A DNA stretch of 64,000 bases from Actinoallomurus vinaceus (GTDB taxonomy: Bacteria > Actinomycetota > Actinomycetes > Streptosporangiales > Streptosporangiaceae). The position numbers were made by a program, and so were the translations under genes. This document shows, one piece after another, positions 48,548 to 57,030 of the stretch. The stretch is taken from contig NZ_BAABHK010000001.1 of NCBI RefSeq assembly GCF_039542055.1, positions 682,001 through 746,000 of the forward strand, written 5' to 3'. The notes beneath the pieces are model-generated. The model worked only from the letters and a program-made list of their open reading frames with translations. It searched no databases and had not been told where the DNA came from. How positions within the stretch are numbered: the first letter of the stretch is position 1; every line of letters begins with the position of its first letter.

Positions 48548-49840
48548 GTGACTTCCACGAAAAGTTCCGAGGCACTCTTCGATCGGGCAGGTGCGGTCAT
48601 ACCGGGCGGAGTCAACTCCCCGGTGCGCGCCTTCGGGGCCGTGGGCGGCACCCCGCGGTTCATGGCCTCGGCTCGCGGCCCGTACCTCGTCGACGCCGAC
48701 GGCAACGAGTACGTCGACCTGATCTGCTCGTGGGGGCCGATGATCCTCGGCCACGGGCACCCGGAGGTCGTCGAGGCCGTGCGGCGGGCCGCCGAGCACG
48801 GCACCTCGTACGGCGCGCCCACCGAGGGCGAGGTCCTGCTCGCCGAGGAGATGGTGGCCCGCACGCCGATCGAGAAGGTCCGCCTGGTCAGCTCGGGCAC
48901 CGAGGCGACGATGTCCGCGATCCGCCTCGCGCGCGGCTTCACCGAGCGCTCGAAGATCGTGAAGTTCGCCGGCTGCTACCACGGCCACTCCGACGCGCTC
49001 CTGGCCGCGGCGGGATCGGGCGTCGCGACGTTCGGCCTGCCCGACTCGCCGGGCGTCACCGGCGCGGCCACCGCCGACACGATCGTGCTGCGCTACAACG
49101 ACATCGCCGCCGTCGAGGAGACGTTCGGCGAGTACGGCCACGAGATCGCCTGCGTCATCACCGAGGCCTGCCCGGCCAACATGGGCATCGTCCCGCCGAC
49201 CGAGGGCTTCAACGCCGCCCTCAAGGGCATCTGCGAGCGGTACGGCGCGCTGCTCATCATGGACGAGGTGCTGACCGGCTTCCGCGTCTCCCGCTCCGGC
49301 TGGTACGGCCTGGAGGGCGTCCAGGGCGACCTGTACACCTTCGGCAAGGTCATGGGCGGCGGCCTGCCCGCGGCGGCGTTCGGCGGACGCGCCGAGATCA
49401 TGGACCGGCTCGCCCCCGCCGGCCCCGTCTACCAGGCGGGCACCCTGTCCGGTAACCCGCTGGCCACCGCCGCCGGCCTGGCGACGCTCCGCGCCGCCAC
49501 CGAAGAGGTCTACGCCCGGATCGACCACGCCGCCACCGTCGTCGCCGAGGCCGCCACGGACGCCCTGACCAAGGAGGGCGTGCCCCACCGGCTGCAGACC
49601 GCGGGCAACCTCTTCTCGATCTTCTTCAGTGACGAGCCGGTCCTGGACTTCGACCAGGCACAGCGCCAGAGCACCCGCCGCTACGCCGCGTTCTTCCACG
49701 CGGCCCTGGACCACGGCGTCTACCTGCCCCCGTCGGCGTACGAGGCCTGGTTCCTGTCGGCCGCCCACGACGATGCCGCCCTGCAGCGCATCACCGACGC
49801 TCTCCCGCACGCCGCCCGCGCCGCCGCCGAAGCCGCCTGA
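48548..49840 (+). CDS. hemL: Glutamate-1-semialdehyde 2,1-aminomutase HemL
   Basis: A 430-residue PLP enzyme converting glutamate-1-semialdehyde to 5-aminolevulinate. PLP Lys267 is in YTFGKVMGGGLPAAA, preceded by the cofactor Asp239 in LLIMDEVLTGFR; IPGGVNSPVRAF and SSGTEATMSAIRLARG are family signatures. GTG 48548 follows GGGAG. The last 63 bp (49778-49840) reappear at 50830-50892, with only a few base changes. The gene itself is complete. Confidence 0.97.
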   Translation: MTSTKSSEALFDRAGAVIPGGVNSPVRAFGAVGGTPRFMASARGPYLVDADGNEYVDLICSWGPMILGHGHPEVVEAVRRAAEHGTSYGAPTEGEVLLAEEMVARTPIEKVRLVSSGTEATMSAIRLARGFTERSKIVKFAGCYHGHSDALLAAAGSGVATFGLPDSPGVTGAATADTIVLRYNDIAAVEETFGEYGHEIACVITEACPANMGIVPPTEGFNAALKGICERYGALLIMDEVLTGFRVSRSGWYGLEGVQGDLYTFGKVMGGGLPAAAFGGRAEIMDRLAPAGPVYQAGTLSGNPLATAAGLATLRAATEEVYARIDHAATVVAEAATDALTKEGVPHRLQTAGNLFSIFFSDEPVLDFDQAQRQSTRRYAAFFHAALDHGVYLPPSAYEAWFLSAAHDDAALQRITDALPHAARAAAEAA

Positions 49841-49849
49841 TCGGCGAGG

Positions 49850-50064
49850 TCAGAACAGCCCGAGGTGCGGCAGCGGCTTCTCGGCGGCGGGGGTGAGGCG
49901 CTCAGCGTCAGCAAGCGCCTCCTTCGCGTCGCAGGGGCTGTCGCGTCCTCGGGCATGGCGGGGCGTTCGAGTCCGTTCGGATCGGTGGGCGCGCGCTCGG
50001 CGGCGCCTTGTCCCCAGCGGTTCCCCGGCTCCTGCTGATGCCGGTCGGCGTCAGCCTCATTCAT
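49850..50064 (-). pseudogene. Decayed HEPN-type gene remnant, copy A
   Basis: The minus-strand frame ending at 49850 reads DAKEALADAERLTPAAEKPL and then PHLGLF-stop, sharing AEKPLPHLGLF-stop with the remnant at 51071. In another frame, ATG 50064 opens with EPGNRWGQGAAERA, similar to NRWSQGVAVIERLL of that remnant. So both ends of a HEPN-like gene seem present, with the middle deleted and the frame shifted. It ends 9 bp from hemL, convergently. The weak N-terminal match is the uncertain part. Confidence 0.45.
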
Positions 50065-50365
50065 ATGCGCGTTTCCTCGTTGTTTCGTCCCGGTTTTCCT
50101 GATGTTCAATTTCGGTCGAGTCGCTCTGCGCAACCGGTAATCGCGGAAAGTGGCGACCTGTGTTGGTCGGGGCCTTGACCTGCGACGATGCGGGGATATT
50201 CCGAATCGGCGGTTGAAGTGTGTTGTTTCCCGCAAAAATGCTTCAATCGTCCCCCTTGTCGGGTTCGGATCCGTCGTGCCATGATCGCCGCACGCGCCCT
50301 CCCGCGAGAGAAAAGACGGTTGAGGGGCATGTCATCCACATGGGTGGCATTGAGGAAGGATCACG

Positions 50366-50815
50366 GTGAAGCGCAAAAGTCTCATTTCTTCAATCGTCAT
50401 GGCCGGGGCGATCCTGGCTGGAAGCGTTGCCCTGGCCCCCGCCGCGAGTGCTGACCCGACCGCGTCGATCTGCGGATCGAATTACCACACGGTCTACGGC
50501 CCTAAGTGGGAGTACTCCTACTACAACGTGTACGCCGGTGATGTATACATCGCGTACAACGCGTCGAATGGTTACAACTGCGCTTACTTTTACATCGGTG
50601 ATTCGACCACTAAGGGTTCGCTGGGATGGCAACACGCCATCCAGATCAAGAGCGCGAACGGCGGCTCCAGCGTCGTCAACGCCGGGCGCTTCAACTCCTT
50701 TGCCGGACCGGTATACGTCTATTCCCCGAGTGACTGCGTCAAGGCGGTCGGATACGTGACCGACCCCAAGGGAAACGACAGGTGGTATGACACCGGGTGG
50801 AAAGCCTGCACGTGA
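50366..50815 (+). CDS. Secreted spore-associated protein A-like protein
   Basis: A 149-residue extracellular protein. The signal peptide is clear (KRKSLISSIVMAGAILAGSV..., cleavage after ASA near residue 29). The mature part is Tyr/Ser/Gly-rich with four Cys and ends NAGRFNSFAGPVYVYSPSDCVKAVGYV, which resembles the C-terminal motif of Streptomyces spore-associated protein A family members (SYAGPVYV...C). GTG 50366 follows GAGGAAGG at 6 bp. Codon use is less G+C-biased than neighbouring genes (ACT, AAT, GGT, TTT, GAT), suggesting a separate origin. It lies between two copies of the hemL 3' end. Confidence 0.75.
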   Translation: MKRKSLISSIVMAGAILAGSVALAPAASADPTASICGSNYHTVYGPKWEYSYYNVYAGDVYIAYNASNGYNCAYFYIGDSTTKGSLGWQHAIQIKSANGGSSVVNAGRFNSFAGPVYVYSPSDCVKAVGYVTDPKGNDRWYDTGWKACT

Positions 50816-50829
50816 TCAGGTCGACCGCG

Positions 50830-50892
50830 GCCCTGGACCGCATCACCGACGCTCTCCCGCACGCCGCCCGCGCCGCCGCCGAAGCCTCCTGA
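50830..50892 (+). repeat. Duplicate of the hemL 3' end
   Basis: These 63 bp repeat hemL positions 49778-49840 with about four differences and encode the same C-terminus (RITDALPHAARAAAEAS-stop). No hemL sequence precedes it. It starts 15 bp after the stop of the spore-associated-protein-like gene. Confidence 0.9.
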
Positions 50893-50904
50893 GCGCGACT
50901 CGAT

Positions 50905-50944
50905 CGTTCGCATAAGCCGAATTTGCCTTCGGCTTATGCGAACG
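50905..50944. promoter_or_regulatory. Perfect 17-bp inverted repeat, copy of the MNT gene operator
   Basis: CGTTCGCATAAGCCGAA (50905-50921) and its exact complement (50928-50944) flank a 6-bp spacer. The left arm matches GTTCGCATAAACCGAA at the start of the MNT gene (51873-51888), including the complement of its ATG and the codons for MRT. It is therefore a duplicated start/operator region with no gene attached. As RNA it would form a strong hairpin. Confidence 0.75.
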
Positions 50945-51070
50945 AACATGCCGGGTGCCCTGCCGATGCGGGAAACGATGACCGGAGTATGCACCACACC
51001 GCTCGCCAGAGAAAAAGAAGACCCGGCCCACTAGTAGGAGCCGGGTGGTCGCCGCTCTCGCAACGTTCGA

Positions 51071-51283
51071 TCAGAACAACCCGAGGTGGGGGAGCGGCTT
51101 TTCGGCGGCGGAGATGATCTGCTCGGCGTGGCAGCGATCTTGATGGGTGGTGGCGTGGGTGCGCAATGCCTTCTTCAGTCACGGCTCGCCGTGCGCGGCC
51201 GAGCCGCGCAGGGACTGTAGGTCGCCGTTCTGAAGCAGCCGCTCGATCACGGCCACGCCCTGGCTCCAGCGGTTCGCAGATCC
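51071..51283 (-). pseudogene. Decayed HEPN-domain gene, copy B
   Basis: Directly after the MNT stop, and in the same frame, the minus strand reads NRWSQGVAVIERLLQNGDLQ then SLRGSAAHGEP, a stop (TGA at 51179-51181), LKKALRTHATT, and finally HAEQIISAAEKPLPHLGLF-stop at 51071. The first part is the typical N-terminal helix of MNT-associated HEPN proteins and the last part looks like its terminal helix; the central half, the start codon and the open frame are missing. It is the expected partner of the MNT gene, now dead. Confidence 0.7.
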
Positions 51284-51880
51284 TCACTGTGGGTCGATCG
51301 GTATTTCACCGAATGCAACCACAAGAGATGAGCTCTTGACCTGCTGAATCAGCGGATCTGCCGGGTCCTGCCAGCGTTCCCGGGGGCGAATGACCGGATT
51401 TACCGGAAAGTCGATGCGCTGTTGAGCGCGGTCGGCGGCATCGTAGACGTCGCTCCTCGCCGGCTGACCGAGGACGAGGACGTCGATGTCGTTCGGTGGT
51501 GGCCCCGGTTCGCCGTGGTAGCGGGCGGCCCAGGACCCGTAGATGACAACGGCGTCTACTCCGTCGACGTCGGCGAACTCGTCCGTGATGACGAGGTGAG
51601 GGCCGACCGTCATGAGGAGCAAGCGGGTCAAGGGCTCGCTGATGCGGTTCGCGGTATTGGCGCGCAGGAGTTGGGAGCGGCCGACGGGCCGGGTTCGGAT
51701 CAGGTCGGCGTCGATCAGACGATGCACGTCGCGGTGGAGCGTCGACGGGCTCACGTCGAGTGTCCGAGCCAGGTCGGCGAGTGTGTAGTCGTGGTCGGGG
51801 TGAAGGAAGAGCGTGGCGAGCAGGTCGGCCTGATTGGCCGACCGGAAGATCGGCAGCAGGGGCGAGGCATCTGTTCGCAT
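51284..51880 (-). CDS. HTH-nucleotidyltransferase (MNT) protein
   Basis: A 198-residue protein. Residues about 14-75 form a winged helix (ADLLATLFLHPDHDYTLADLARTLDVSPSTLHRDVHRLIDADLI). The C-terminal minimal nucleotidyltransferase has the full motif GSWAARYHGEP...NDIDVLVLG, so catalysis is plausible. Such MNT proteins act as antitoxins by modifying a HEPN toxin encoded next to them; here the HEPN gene is broken. ATG 51880 lies within an inverted repeat, consistent with autoregulation through the HTH. Confidence 0.85.
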   Translation of the reverse strand: MRTDASPLLPIFRSANQADLLATLFLHPDHDYTLADLARTLDVSPSTLHRDVHRLIDADLIRTRPVGRSQLLRANTANRISEPLTRLLLMTVGPHLVITDEFADVDGVDAVVIYGSWAARYHGEPGPPPNDIDVLVLGQPARSDVYDAADRAQQRIDFPVNPVIRPRERWQDPADPLIQQVKSSSLVVAFGEIPIDPQ

Positions 51881-51910
51881 AAACCGAATATATCTTCGTG
51901 AAAAGCGAAC
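51873..51910. promoter_or_regulatory. Operator-like inverted repeat over the MNT start
   Basis: GTTCGCATAAACCGAA (51873-51888) and TTCGTGAAAAGCGAAC (51895-51910) form an imperfect inverted repeat with a 6-bp spacer (outer GTTCGC/GCGAAC and inner CGAA/TTCG pair). It overlaps the MNT ATG. A perfect version of the same element is at 50905-50944. Confidence 0.6.
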
Positions 51911-51999
51911 GTCGACCGTGGGTGGACCACTTTCGCACCGCGGCGTCGTACCCGTACTCGAAGTTGTCGACGCTCTCGAGGCGAGCAGGACCATCGCGC

Positions 52000-53538
52000 T
52001 CAGGACGGCGTTCGCTGAAGGAATGGTGTGAGTAGATCGGGGACCGCTTCTTCGGCGAAGGCCAGACCGTCGGAGACGGCGACGTCCCGGATCTTGTAGC
52101 AGTGTTCGCCGGCGGCTGTGGCCGCCCCTAGCGTGAGGAGACCCGCGCGGCGCTGGAAGATCGATCGGGTGATGCTCCAGCCGATGACGTCCGCACGCTT
52201 CAGCGCCACCGTGGAGCGTGCGAAGGCACCGGACCGAGTGACCAGGTAGCGGCCGCGCAGTCCATGGCCGAGGGCGCGGTAGGCGGTGAACGCCAGCGCC
52301 ACCGCGGCCGGTAGCAGCACCAAGGCGCAGATGACGGCCGCGTACAGGAACGATGAGGACAGCCATACGCCGAGTACGGCGAGTGCGGAGACGGCCGATG
52401 CGGTCACGATCAGCCCGCGGCCGATCCGCCTCCGCAGGACGACGCGCGGGTGTGTCCTGAGCGCGGCCGAGGCCGTGGGCGACTCGGTCTCGGCGAGTAC
52501 GTCGGCGGCCGCGCGGAGCACCTCGGCGCGGGGCATCGGTGGCGACAGCAGGCGCCGCCGGCGGTTCTCGTCCCGGTTGCCGAGGCCGCCGGCCACCGCG
52601 TTCAGGCGTGCGCCTCCGGCCCAGCGCAGGAGCATCGGCTCGCGCAGCTCCACACCGCTCAGTCGTCGTTCTTCGATGGTGACCGACCGGGTGACGAGCA
52701 GGCCGCGGCGGACCCGGAGGACGCCGCCGTCCGCGCGCTCCAGGCGGTAGCCGCGCCAACCCTCGATGAGGGTGGCGGTCGAGACGACGGCACCGAGCAC
52801 GACGATGATCAGCACGGTCCCCAGAAGGCCGAACCACAGGGGCACGGATCCGTAGCTTTGCTCGACGGCCTTGACGAAGCCGAACCGAAGCGGATCGATC
52901 TTCATCTCGTGCAGCGTGCGGTAGGCGGTGCCGACGGCGGCCAGGAGACCGCCCACGCCCCAGATGGTCAGCGGCCCGTAGCGCACCCAGGACCAGTCCA
53001 TGGCGGCGATCGGGCCGTCCTCGTCGGCCGGCCACCCGGTCGCGGCGTCACGGCGGCTGAGGAGCCGTCGTCGCAGTTCGGCGGCCTGTGTCTTGCCGAC
53101 GCCGTCCAGGGTGAGCCTGCGGCCCGTCGCGGAGGTCTGTTCGCCGGTGCCGATCCGGACGGACGTGAGCCCGAAGATCCGGTGCAGGGGGTTCGCGGTC
53201 AGATCGATGCTGCGGACACGGTCGACGGGGAGGGTGCGCTCGCTGCGGAACAGCAGCCCGGAACGCAGTTCGATCCGCTCATCGGTGATCCGGTAGCGGG
53301 TGGTGAGGAAACGCATCAGGCCGAAGCCGGTCACCGCGAGGAAGGCGACGAGGATCGACCCGAGGGTGAGCAGTGCCTGGAGGCCGAGCCCTCCGCCGGT
53401 GACCAGAAGAGTGCCACCGAAGGAGGCCAGCGGTGCGGCCAGCAGGCTCATGTTGGCCGGGATCAGGCGGACGTTGAGCCTTTCCCAGGGGACGACCGGA
53501 GGGCTCGCCGCGCTCTGGGTCACGGAGCCGGGCGTCAT
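52000..53538 (-). CDS. PH domain-containing membrane protein (YdbT-like)
   Basis: A 512-residue membrane protein with three bacterial PH (bPH2) repeats alternating with paired transmembrane segments. The first repeat is TRYRITDERIELRSGLLFRSERTLPVDRVRSIDLTANPLHRIFGLTSVRIGTG; the second is around YRLERADGGVLRVRRGLLVTRSVTIEERRLSGVEL; the third is GRYLVTRSGAFARSTVALKRADVIGW. This is the YdbT/YdbS-type arrangement, linked to membrane stress and bacteriocin resistance in Bacillus. ATG 53538 overlaps the partner's stop by 4 bp (ATGA). Confidence 0.88.
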   Translation of the reverse strand: MTPGSVTQSAASPPVVPWERLNVRLIPANMSLLAAPLASFGGTLLVTGGGLGLQALLTLGSILVAFLAVTGFGLMRFLTTRYRITDERIELRSGLLFRSERTLPVDRVRSIDLTANPLHRIFGLTSVRIGTGEQTSATGRRLTLDGVGKTQAAELRRRLLSRRDAATGWPADEDGPIAAMDWSWVRYGPLTIWGVGGLLAAVGTAYRTLHEMKIDPLRFGFVKAVEQSYGSVPLWFGLLGTVLIIVVLGAVVSTATLIEGWRGYRLERADGGVLRVRRGLLVTRSVTIEERRLSGVELREPMLLRWAGGARLNAVAGGLGNRDENRRRRLLSPPMPRAEVLRAAADVLAETESPTASAALRTHPRVVLRRRIGRGLIVTASAVSALAVLGVWLSSSFLYAAVICALVLLPAAVALAFTAYRALGHGLRGRYLVTRSGAFARSTVALKRADVIGWSITRSIFQRRAGLLTLGAATAAGEHCYKIRDVAVSDGLAFAEEAVPDLLTPFLQRTPS

Positions 53539-54026
53539 GCGGCGTCTCCCGGCGTCGCCTGCGTGCACCTGGTGAGGTGCTGCACCACGTCGGCCGCGAC
53601 GCGGTGGTCCAAGCCCTTGATCTTGACGGCGCCGGCGGTCGAGGCGGTGGTCACGGTGATTCCGGAGAGCCCGAAGAGCTGCTGCACCGGGCCGCGAAGG
53701 GAGTCCACGGTCTGGACGCGGGACAGCGGCACGACCCGCCATCGCTGCCAAAGCCATCCCGACGACGCGTACACCGCCTCGTCCGTGGTCTCCCAGCGGT
53801 GCACCCGGTACCGCCAGACGGGCATGACGGCCATGTAGACGAGCCCGGGAACCAGGGTGCCGACCAGGCACCAGGCGAACCAGGTCCGGGCCGGCGGGAT
53901 GCACAGGAAGAGGATCGCGAACACGATCGGCACCGGGAGCGCGAACAGCGAGGACTGGGCGGTCCACCAGCCGATGGCTCGGCGCTCCACACGATTCCGG
54001 GGCGGGCGGAGAGTAAGGCCGGCCAT
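53535..54026 (-). CDS. PH domain-containing protein (YdbS-like)
   Basis: A 163-residue membrane protein with two transmembrane helices (SLFALPVPIVFAILFLCIP and FAWCLVGTLVPGLVYMAVMP) followed by one bPH2 domain (YRVHRWETTDEAVYASSGWLWQRWRVVPLSRVQTVDSLRGPVQQLFGLSGITVTTAS). It is the small partner of the three-PH protein downstream; the two genes overlap by 4 bp. ATG 54026 is chosen; a GTG at 54044 is possible. Confidence 0.88.
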   Translation of the reverse strand: MAGLTLRPPRNRVERRAIGWWTAQSSLFALPVPIVFAILFLCIPPARTWFAWCLVGTLVPGLVYMAVMPVWRYRVHRWETTDEAVYASSGWLWQRWRVVPLSRVQTVDSLRGPVQQLFGLSGITVTTASTAGAVKIKGLDHRVAADVVQHLTRCTQATPGDAA

Positions 54027-54259
54027 GCGTTCGTACGACCTCACAGTGCCCCGCCAACGGCGGTTGCACTAGGGATGAGTGCCGTCAAAAAGGGGCTCAT
54101 GCGACCTGTGACCTTCCCTGCTCTCGTACGATCCGCTTTGCCGTCGCACGCAACGCTATGTCCGCGTCCGACCACGCTGCGACGACCGAACGGCGGGTTC
54201 GGTGTCAACCGATCGGTGGACACCCGGGCACGGTCGCATCGGTGGACCTCTTCGCAACC

Positions 54260-54311
54260 GCGATCGCCGAGATGCTTCGGGTCCATGACCTCGGAGCATC
54301 TCGGCGATCGC
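54260..54311. terminator. Long inverted repeat downstream of the MFS gene
   Basis: Arms 54260-54279 (GCGATCGCCGAGATGCTTCG) and 54292-54311 pair over 20 bp with one mismatch, spacer 12 bp. It lies 30 bp beyond the minus-strand MFS stop and would terminate that transcript. The rest of the 315-bp gap (54027-54341) holds no recognisable gene. Confidence 0.75.
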
Positions 54312-54341
54312 GAAGGGCACCGAGGCTGGGGATTCCCGCCC

Positions 54342-55895
54342 TTATCGATCGATCACCTCGAGCTGGGGCGTCTGTTCGGCGGGGGCGGTGTCCTGGGCGG
54401 GGACCGAGACGGGGACGTCGCGGAGGACGATGAGGGTGACCAGAGCCGCGGCGGCCAGGACGATGCCGCCGGACAGGCCGGTGACGTTCAGACCGTGGGT
54501 GAAGGCGGTCTTGGCGGCCTCCAGAAGGGCCAGGCCGGCCTGACCGGGAACGTGAGCGGCGCTGCCGAGGGTGTCGCGGGCCGCGCGCAGGGTCTCGGCG
54601 GGGACGCCGGCCACCTGCACGTTCGCCATCTGGTGGTGGTAGACGGCGGTGCCGATCGAGCCGAGGATCGCGAAGCCCAGTGCCCCGCCCAGCTCGCTGC
54701 CGGTCTCGGAGACGGCCGAGGCGGCGCCTGCCTGCTCGGCGGGCGCGGCGGCCAGGATGAGGTCGGCGGTGAGGGAGGTGGCCACCAGCATGCCGGCGGC
54801 GAGCAGCCCGGCGCCGGTCAGGATGACGACCAGCGACTGATGGGCGTGGACCTGCGTGGTCACGGCGAGCCCGCAGGCCGAGATCAGCAGGCCGGCGGTG
54901 ATGACGAAGCCGGGGCGGACCTTCTTGGCGGCGATCCCGGAGATCGTCATCGCGACCATGATGAAGGGCATGACCGCCAGCGACCACAGCGAGGCCTTGA
55001 ACGGGCTCATGCCGTGGACGACCTGCAGGTCCTGCATCGTGTAGAAGCTGAAGCCGAGCATCGCGAAGTTCGTCACCGTGTTGACGCCGACCGACGCGCT
55101 GTAGGTCCGGTGCCGGAACAGCCGCAGGTCGATCAGCGGGTGGGCGGTCGTCCGCTGGCGGTGCCAGAACACGACTCCGACGGCGAGACCCGCCATGATC
55201 GAGATCACCGGCACGAGCGCGTAGCCGTCCACGGCGAGTTCCTTGATGCCGTAGACGATCGGCAGCACGGCGCCCAGTGAAAGCAGCGAGCCGAGCAGGT
55301 CGAACCGGCCGGCGACAGGGTTGCGGAACTCCGGCAGCAGCACCGGCCCGAGCGCGAGGAGCAGCGCCATCGCCGGCAGGTTGAGCAGGAACGCCGAACC
55401 CCACCAGAAGTGGTCCATCAGCAGGCCGCCGATGATCGGCCCGACGGTGACGCCGCCGGTCATGGCGCCGGTCCACACCGCGATCGCGGTCTTGCGCTGG
55501 CCGGCGTCGTGGAACATGTTCCGGATCAGCGCCAGCGTGGAGGGCATCAGCGTCGCGCCCGCCAGTCCCAGCACCGCGCGAGCGCCGATGAGCATCCCGG
55601 CGCTGCCGGCGTACGCCGCGGCGACCGAGGCGGCGCTGAAGGCCACGGCGCCGATGAGCAGCAGGCGGCGCCGGCCGATCCGGTCGCCCAGCGCGCCCAT
55701 GGTGATCAGCATGCCGGCCAGCACGAAGCCGTACATGTCCATGATCCACAGCAGCTGGGTGCCGGACGGCTTCAGGTCGGCGCTGATGAACGGCATCCCG
55801 AACAGCAGCACACTCACGTCCATCGAGACGATCAGGCATGGCAGCACCAGTACCGCCAACCCGATCCATTCCTTCGTGCCCGCCTTGACGTTCAC
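54342..55895 (-). CDS. MFS drug exporter, DHA2 family (14 TM)
   Basis: A 517-residue drug:H+ antiporter of the EmrB/QacA type. The first helix LVLPCLIVSMDVSVLLFGMPFISADL and motif LLWIMDMYGFVLAGMLITMGALGDRIGRRRLLL (motif A) are diagnostic; motif C lies around GAMTGGVTVGPIIGGLLMDHFWWGSAFLLNLP. Fourteen helices fit the DHA2 family. Direct repeats resembling GAGCGAACG and CGCTCACC occur upstream (about 55927-55975), possibly an operator, but no regulator gene is adjacent. The substrate is unknown. Confidence 0.92.
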   Translation of the reverse strand: MNVKAGTKEWIGLAVLVLPCLIVSMDVSVLLFGMPFISADLKPSGTQLLWIMDMYGFVLAGMLITMGALGDRIGRRRLLLIGAVAFSAASVAAAYAGSAGMLIGARAVLGLAGATLMPSTLALIRNMFHDAGQRKTAIAVWTGAMTGGVTVGPIIGGLLMDHFWWGSAFLLNLPAMALLLALGPVLLPEFRNPVAGRFDLLGSLLSLGAVLPIVYGIKELAVDGYALVPVISIMAGLAVGVVFWHRQRTTAHPLIDLRLFRHRTYSASVGVNTVTNFAMLGFSFYTMQDLQVVHGMSPFKASLWSLAVMPFIMVAMTISGIAAKKVRPGFVITAGLLISACGLAVTTQVHAHQSLVVILTGAGLLAAGMLVATSLTADLILAAAPAEQAGAASAVSETGSELGGALGFAILGSIGTAVYHHQMANVQVAGVPAETLRAARDTLGSAAHVPGQAGLALLEAAKTAFTHGLNVTGLSGGIVLAAAALVTLIVLRDVPVSVPAQDTAPAEQTPQLEVIDR

Positions 55896-56112
55896 GTCCG
55901 TGTCCTTTCCCTCGAGGGGATCGCTGAGCGAACGGACACACCTTCGCCGGGGCCGCTCACCGAACGCTCACCATCGGCTGACCGCGACCGTGCGCGCCTG
56001 GTCAGGCCGCCGGAAGGGTGTCCGAGATCAGCGTGGACGCGGCGGTTTCGGCGAACAACGACGAACTCCGCAATGCACTATTAACCCGCGGCTTCACAGT
56101 CGCGGACGGCGC

Positions 56113-57030
56113 TCACGGGGCGAGGGCCACGAGGATCTCTTCGGCGCGGGCGGTGGCGGAGGCGGGCTCGATGTCGGGGGAGCCGACGAGCGGGTCCCAG
56201 TTGAGGTCGTAGAACAGCTCGGTGACGCCCTGCTCGCCGAGCCAGGCGGCGTCCTCACGGATCTGGTCGTACGACCCGGACAGGCGCAGGCGCTCGCCGG
56301 ACTCGTCGTGGGCCTCCGCGCCCGCCCGTACGACACCGCGGACGACGACGCGCACGGACTTGGGGTCCTTGCCCGCCTCCTCGGCGGCGCGCTGGACGAT
56401 CGCGATCTGCTCGTGGATGCGGGACAGGTCGGTGGCGCTGCGGCTGAGCCAGCCCTCCGCGATCCGGCCGGCGCGCTTCAGCGCGGCCTCGGCGACGCCG
56501 CCCAGGAGCACGGGCGGGTGCGGCTTCTGCACGGGCTTGGGCGCCTGCCGGCTCGGCGGGATGGTGTAGAAGTCCCCGTCGAACGCGCTGACCTCGTCCT
56601 CCCACAGGGTGCGCAGCGCGGCGACGAACTCCTCGGCCCGCCTGCCGCGCCGCTCCGGTGACGTGCCGCTGGCGACGAACTCCTCGTGCTGCCAGCCGGC
56701 GCCCAGCCCGAGGTCCAGCCGCCCACCGGAGAGCACGTCGAGTGAGGCGATCTCCTTGGCGAGGTACACCGGGGTGACGAACGGAAAGTTCATCAGGGAG
56801 ACGCCGAGGCGGATCCGCGAGCTGCGGGCGGCGGCGTAGGCCAGCGTGATGAGCGGATCGAGCACGCTGCGGTAGACCGGGGCCAGCGCCTCCTTGTCGG
56901 CCGGGGTGAGGAGGCGGTGGAACGTCCACAGCGACGCGTAGCCGAGGTCGTCCGCCCGCTCGGCGAAGTGACCGACGTTCTGCGGGGTGGCCCATGCCCC
57001 CGACACCGGGGCGCCGAATCCGATCCTCAT
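56113..57030 (-). CDS. LLM class F420-dependent oxidoreductase
   Basis: A 305-residue luciferase-like TIM-barrel enzyme, probably F420-dependent. It opens MRIGFGAPVSGAWATPQNVGHFAERADDLGYASLWTFHRLL, followed by RIRLGVSLMNFPFVTPVYLAKEIASLDVLSGGRLDLGLGAGWQHEEF, the family's central signature. ATG 57030 overlaps the dapA-like stop by 4 bp, so it is the last gene of an EamA/dapA-like/LLM operon. Substrate unknown. The F420 assignment is by family. Confidence 0.9.
   Translation of the reverse strand: MRIGFGAPVSGAWATPQNVGHFAERADDLGYASLWTFHRLLTPADKEALAPVYRSVLDPLITLAYAAARSSRIRLGVSLMNFPFVTPVYLAKEIASLDVLSGGRLDLGLGAGWQHEEFVASGTSPERRGRRAEEFVAALRTLWEDEVSAFDGDFYTIPPSRQAPKPVQKPHPPVLLGGVAEAALKRAGRIAEGWLSRSATDLSRIHEQIAIVQRAAEEAGKDPKSVRVVVRGVVRAGAEAHDESGERLRLSGSYDQIREDAAWLGEQGVTELFYDLNWDPLVGSPDIEPASATARAEEILVALAP

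Noticed and set aside
49778..50892. Integrative element with hemL end as attL/attR
   Set aside because: The flanking repeats fit an att site in principle, but the 1-kb segment carries no integrase, and the adjoining duplicated MNT/HEPN pieces fit segmental duplication better.
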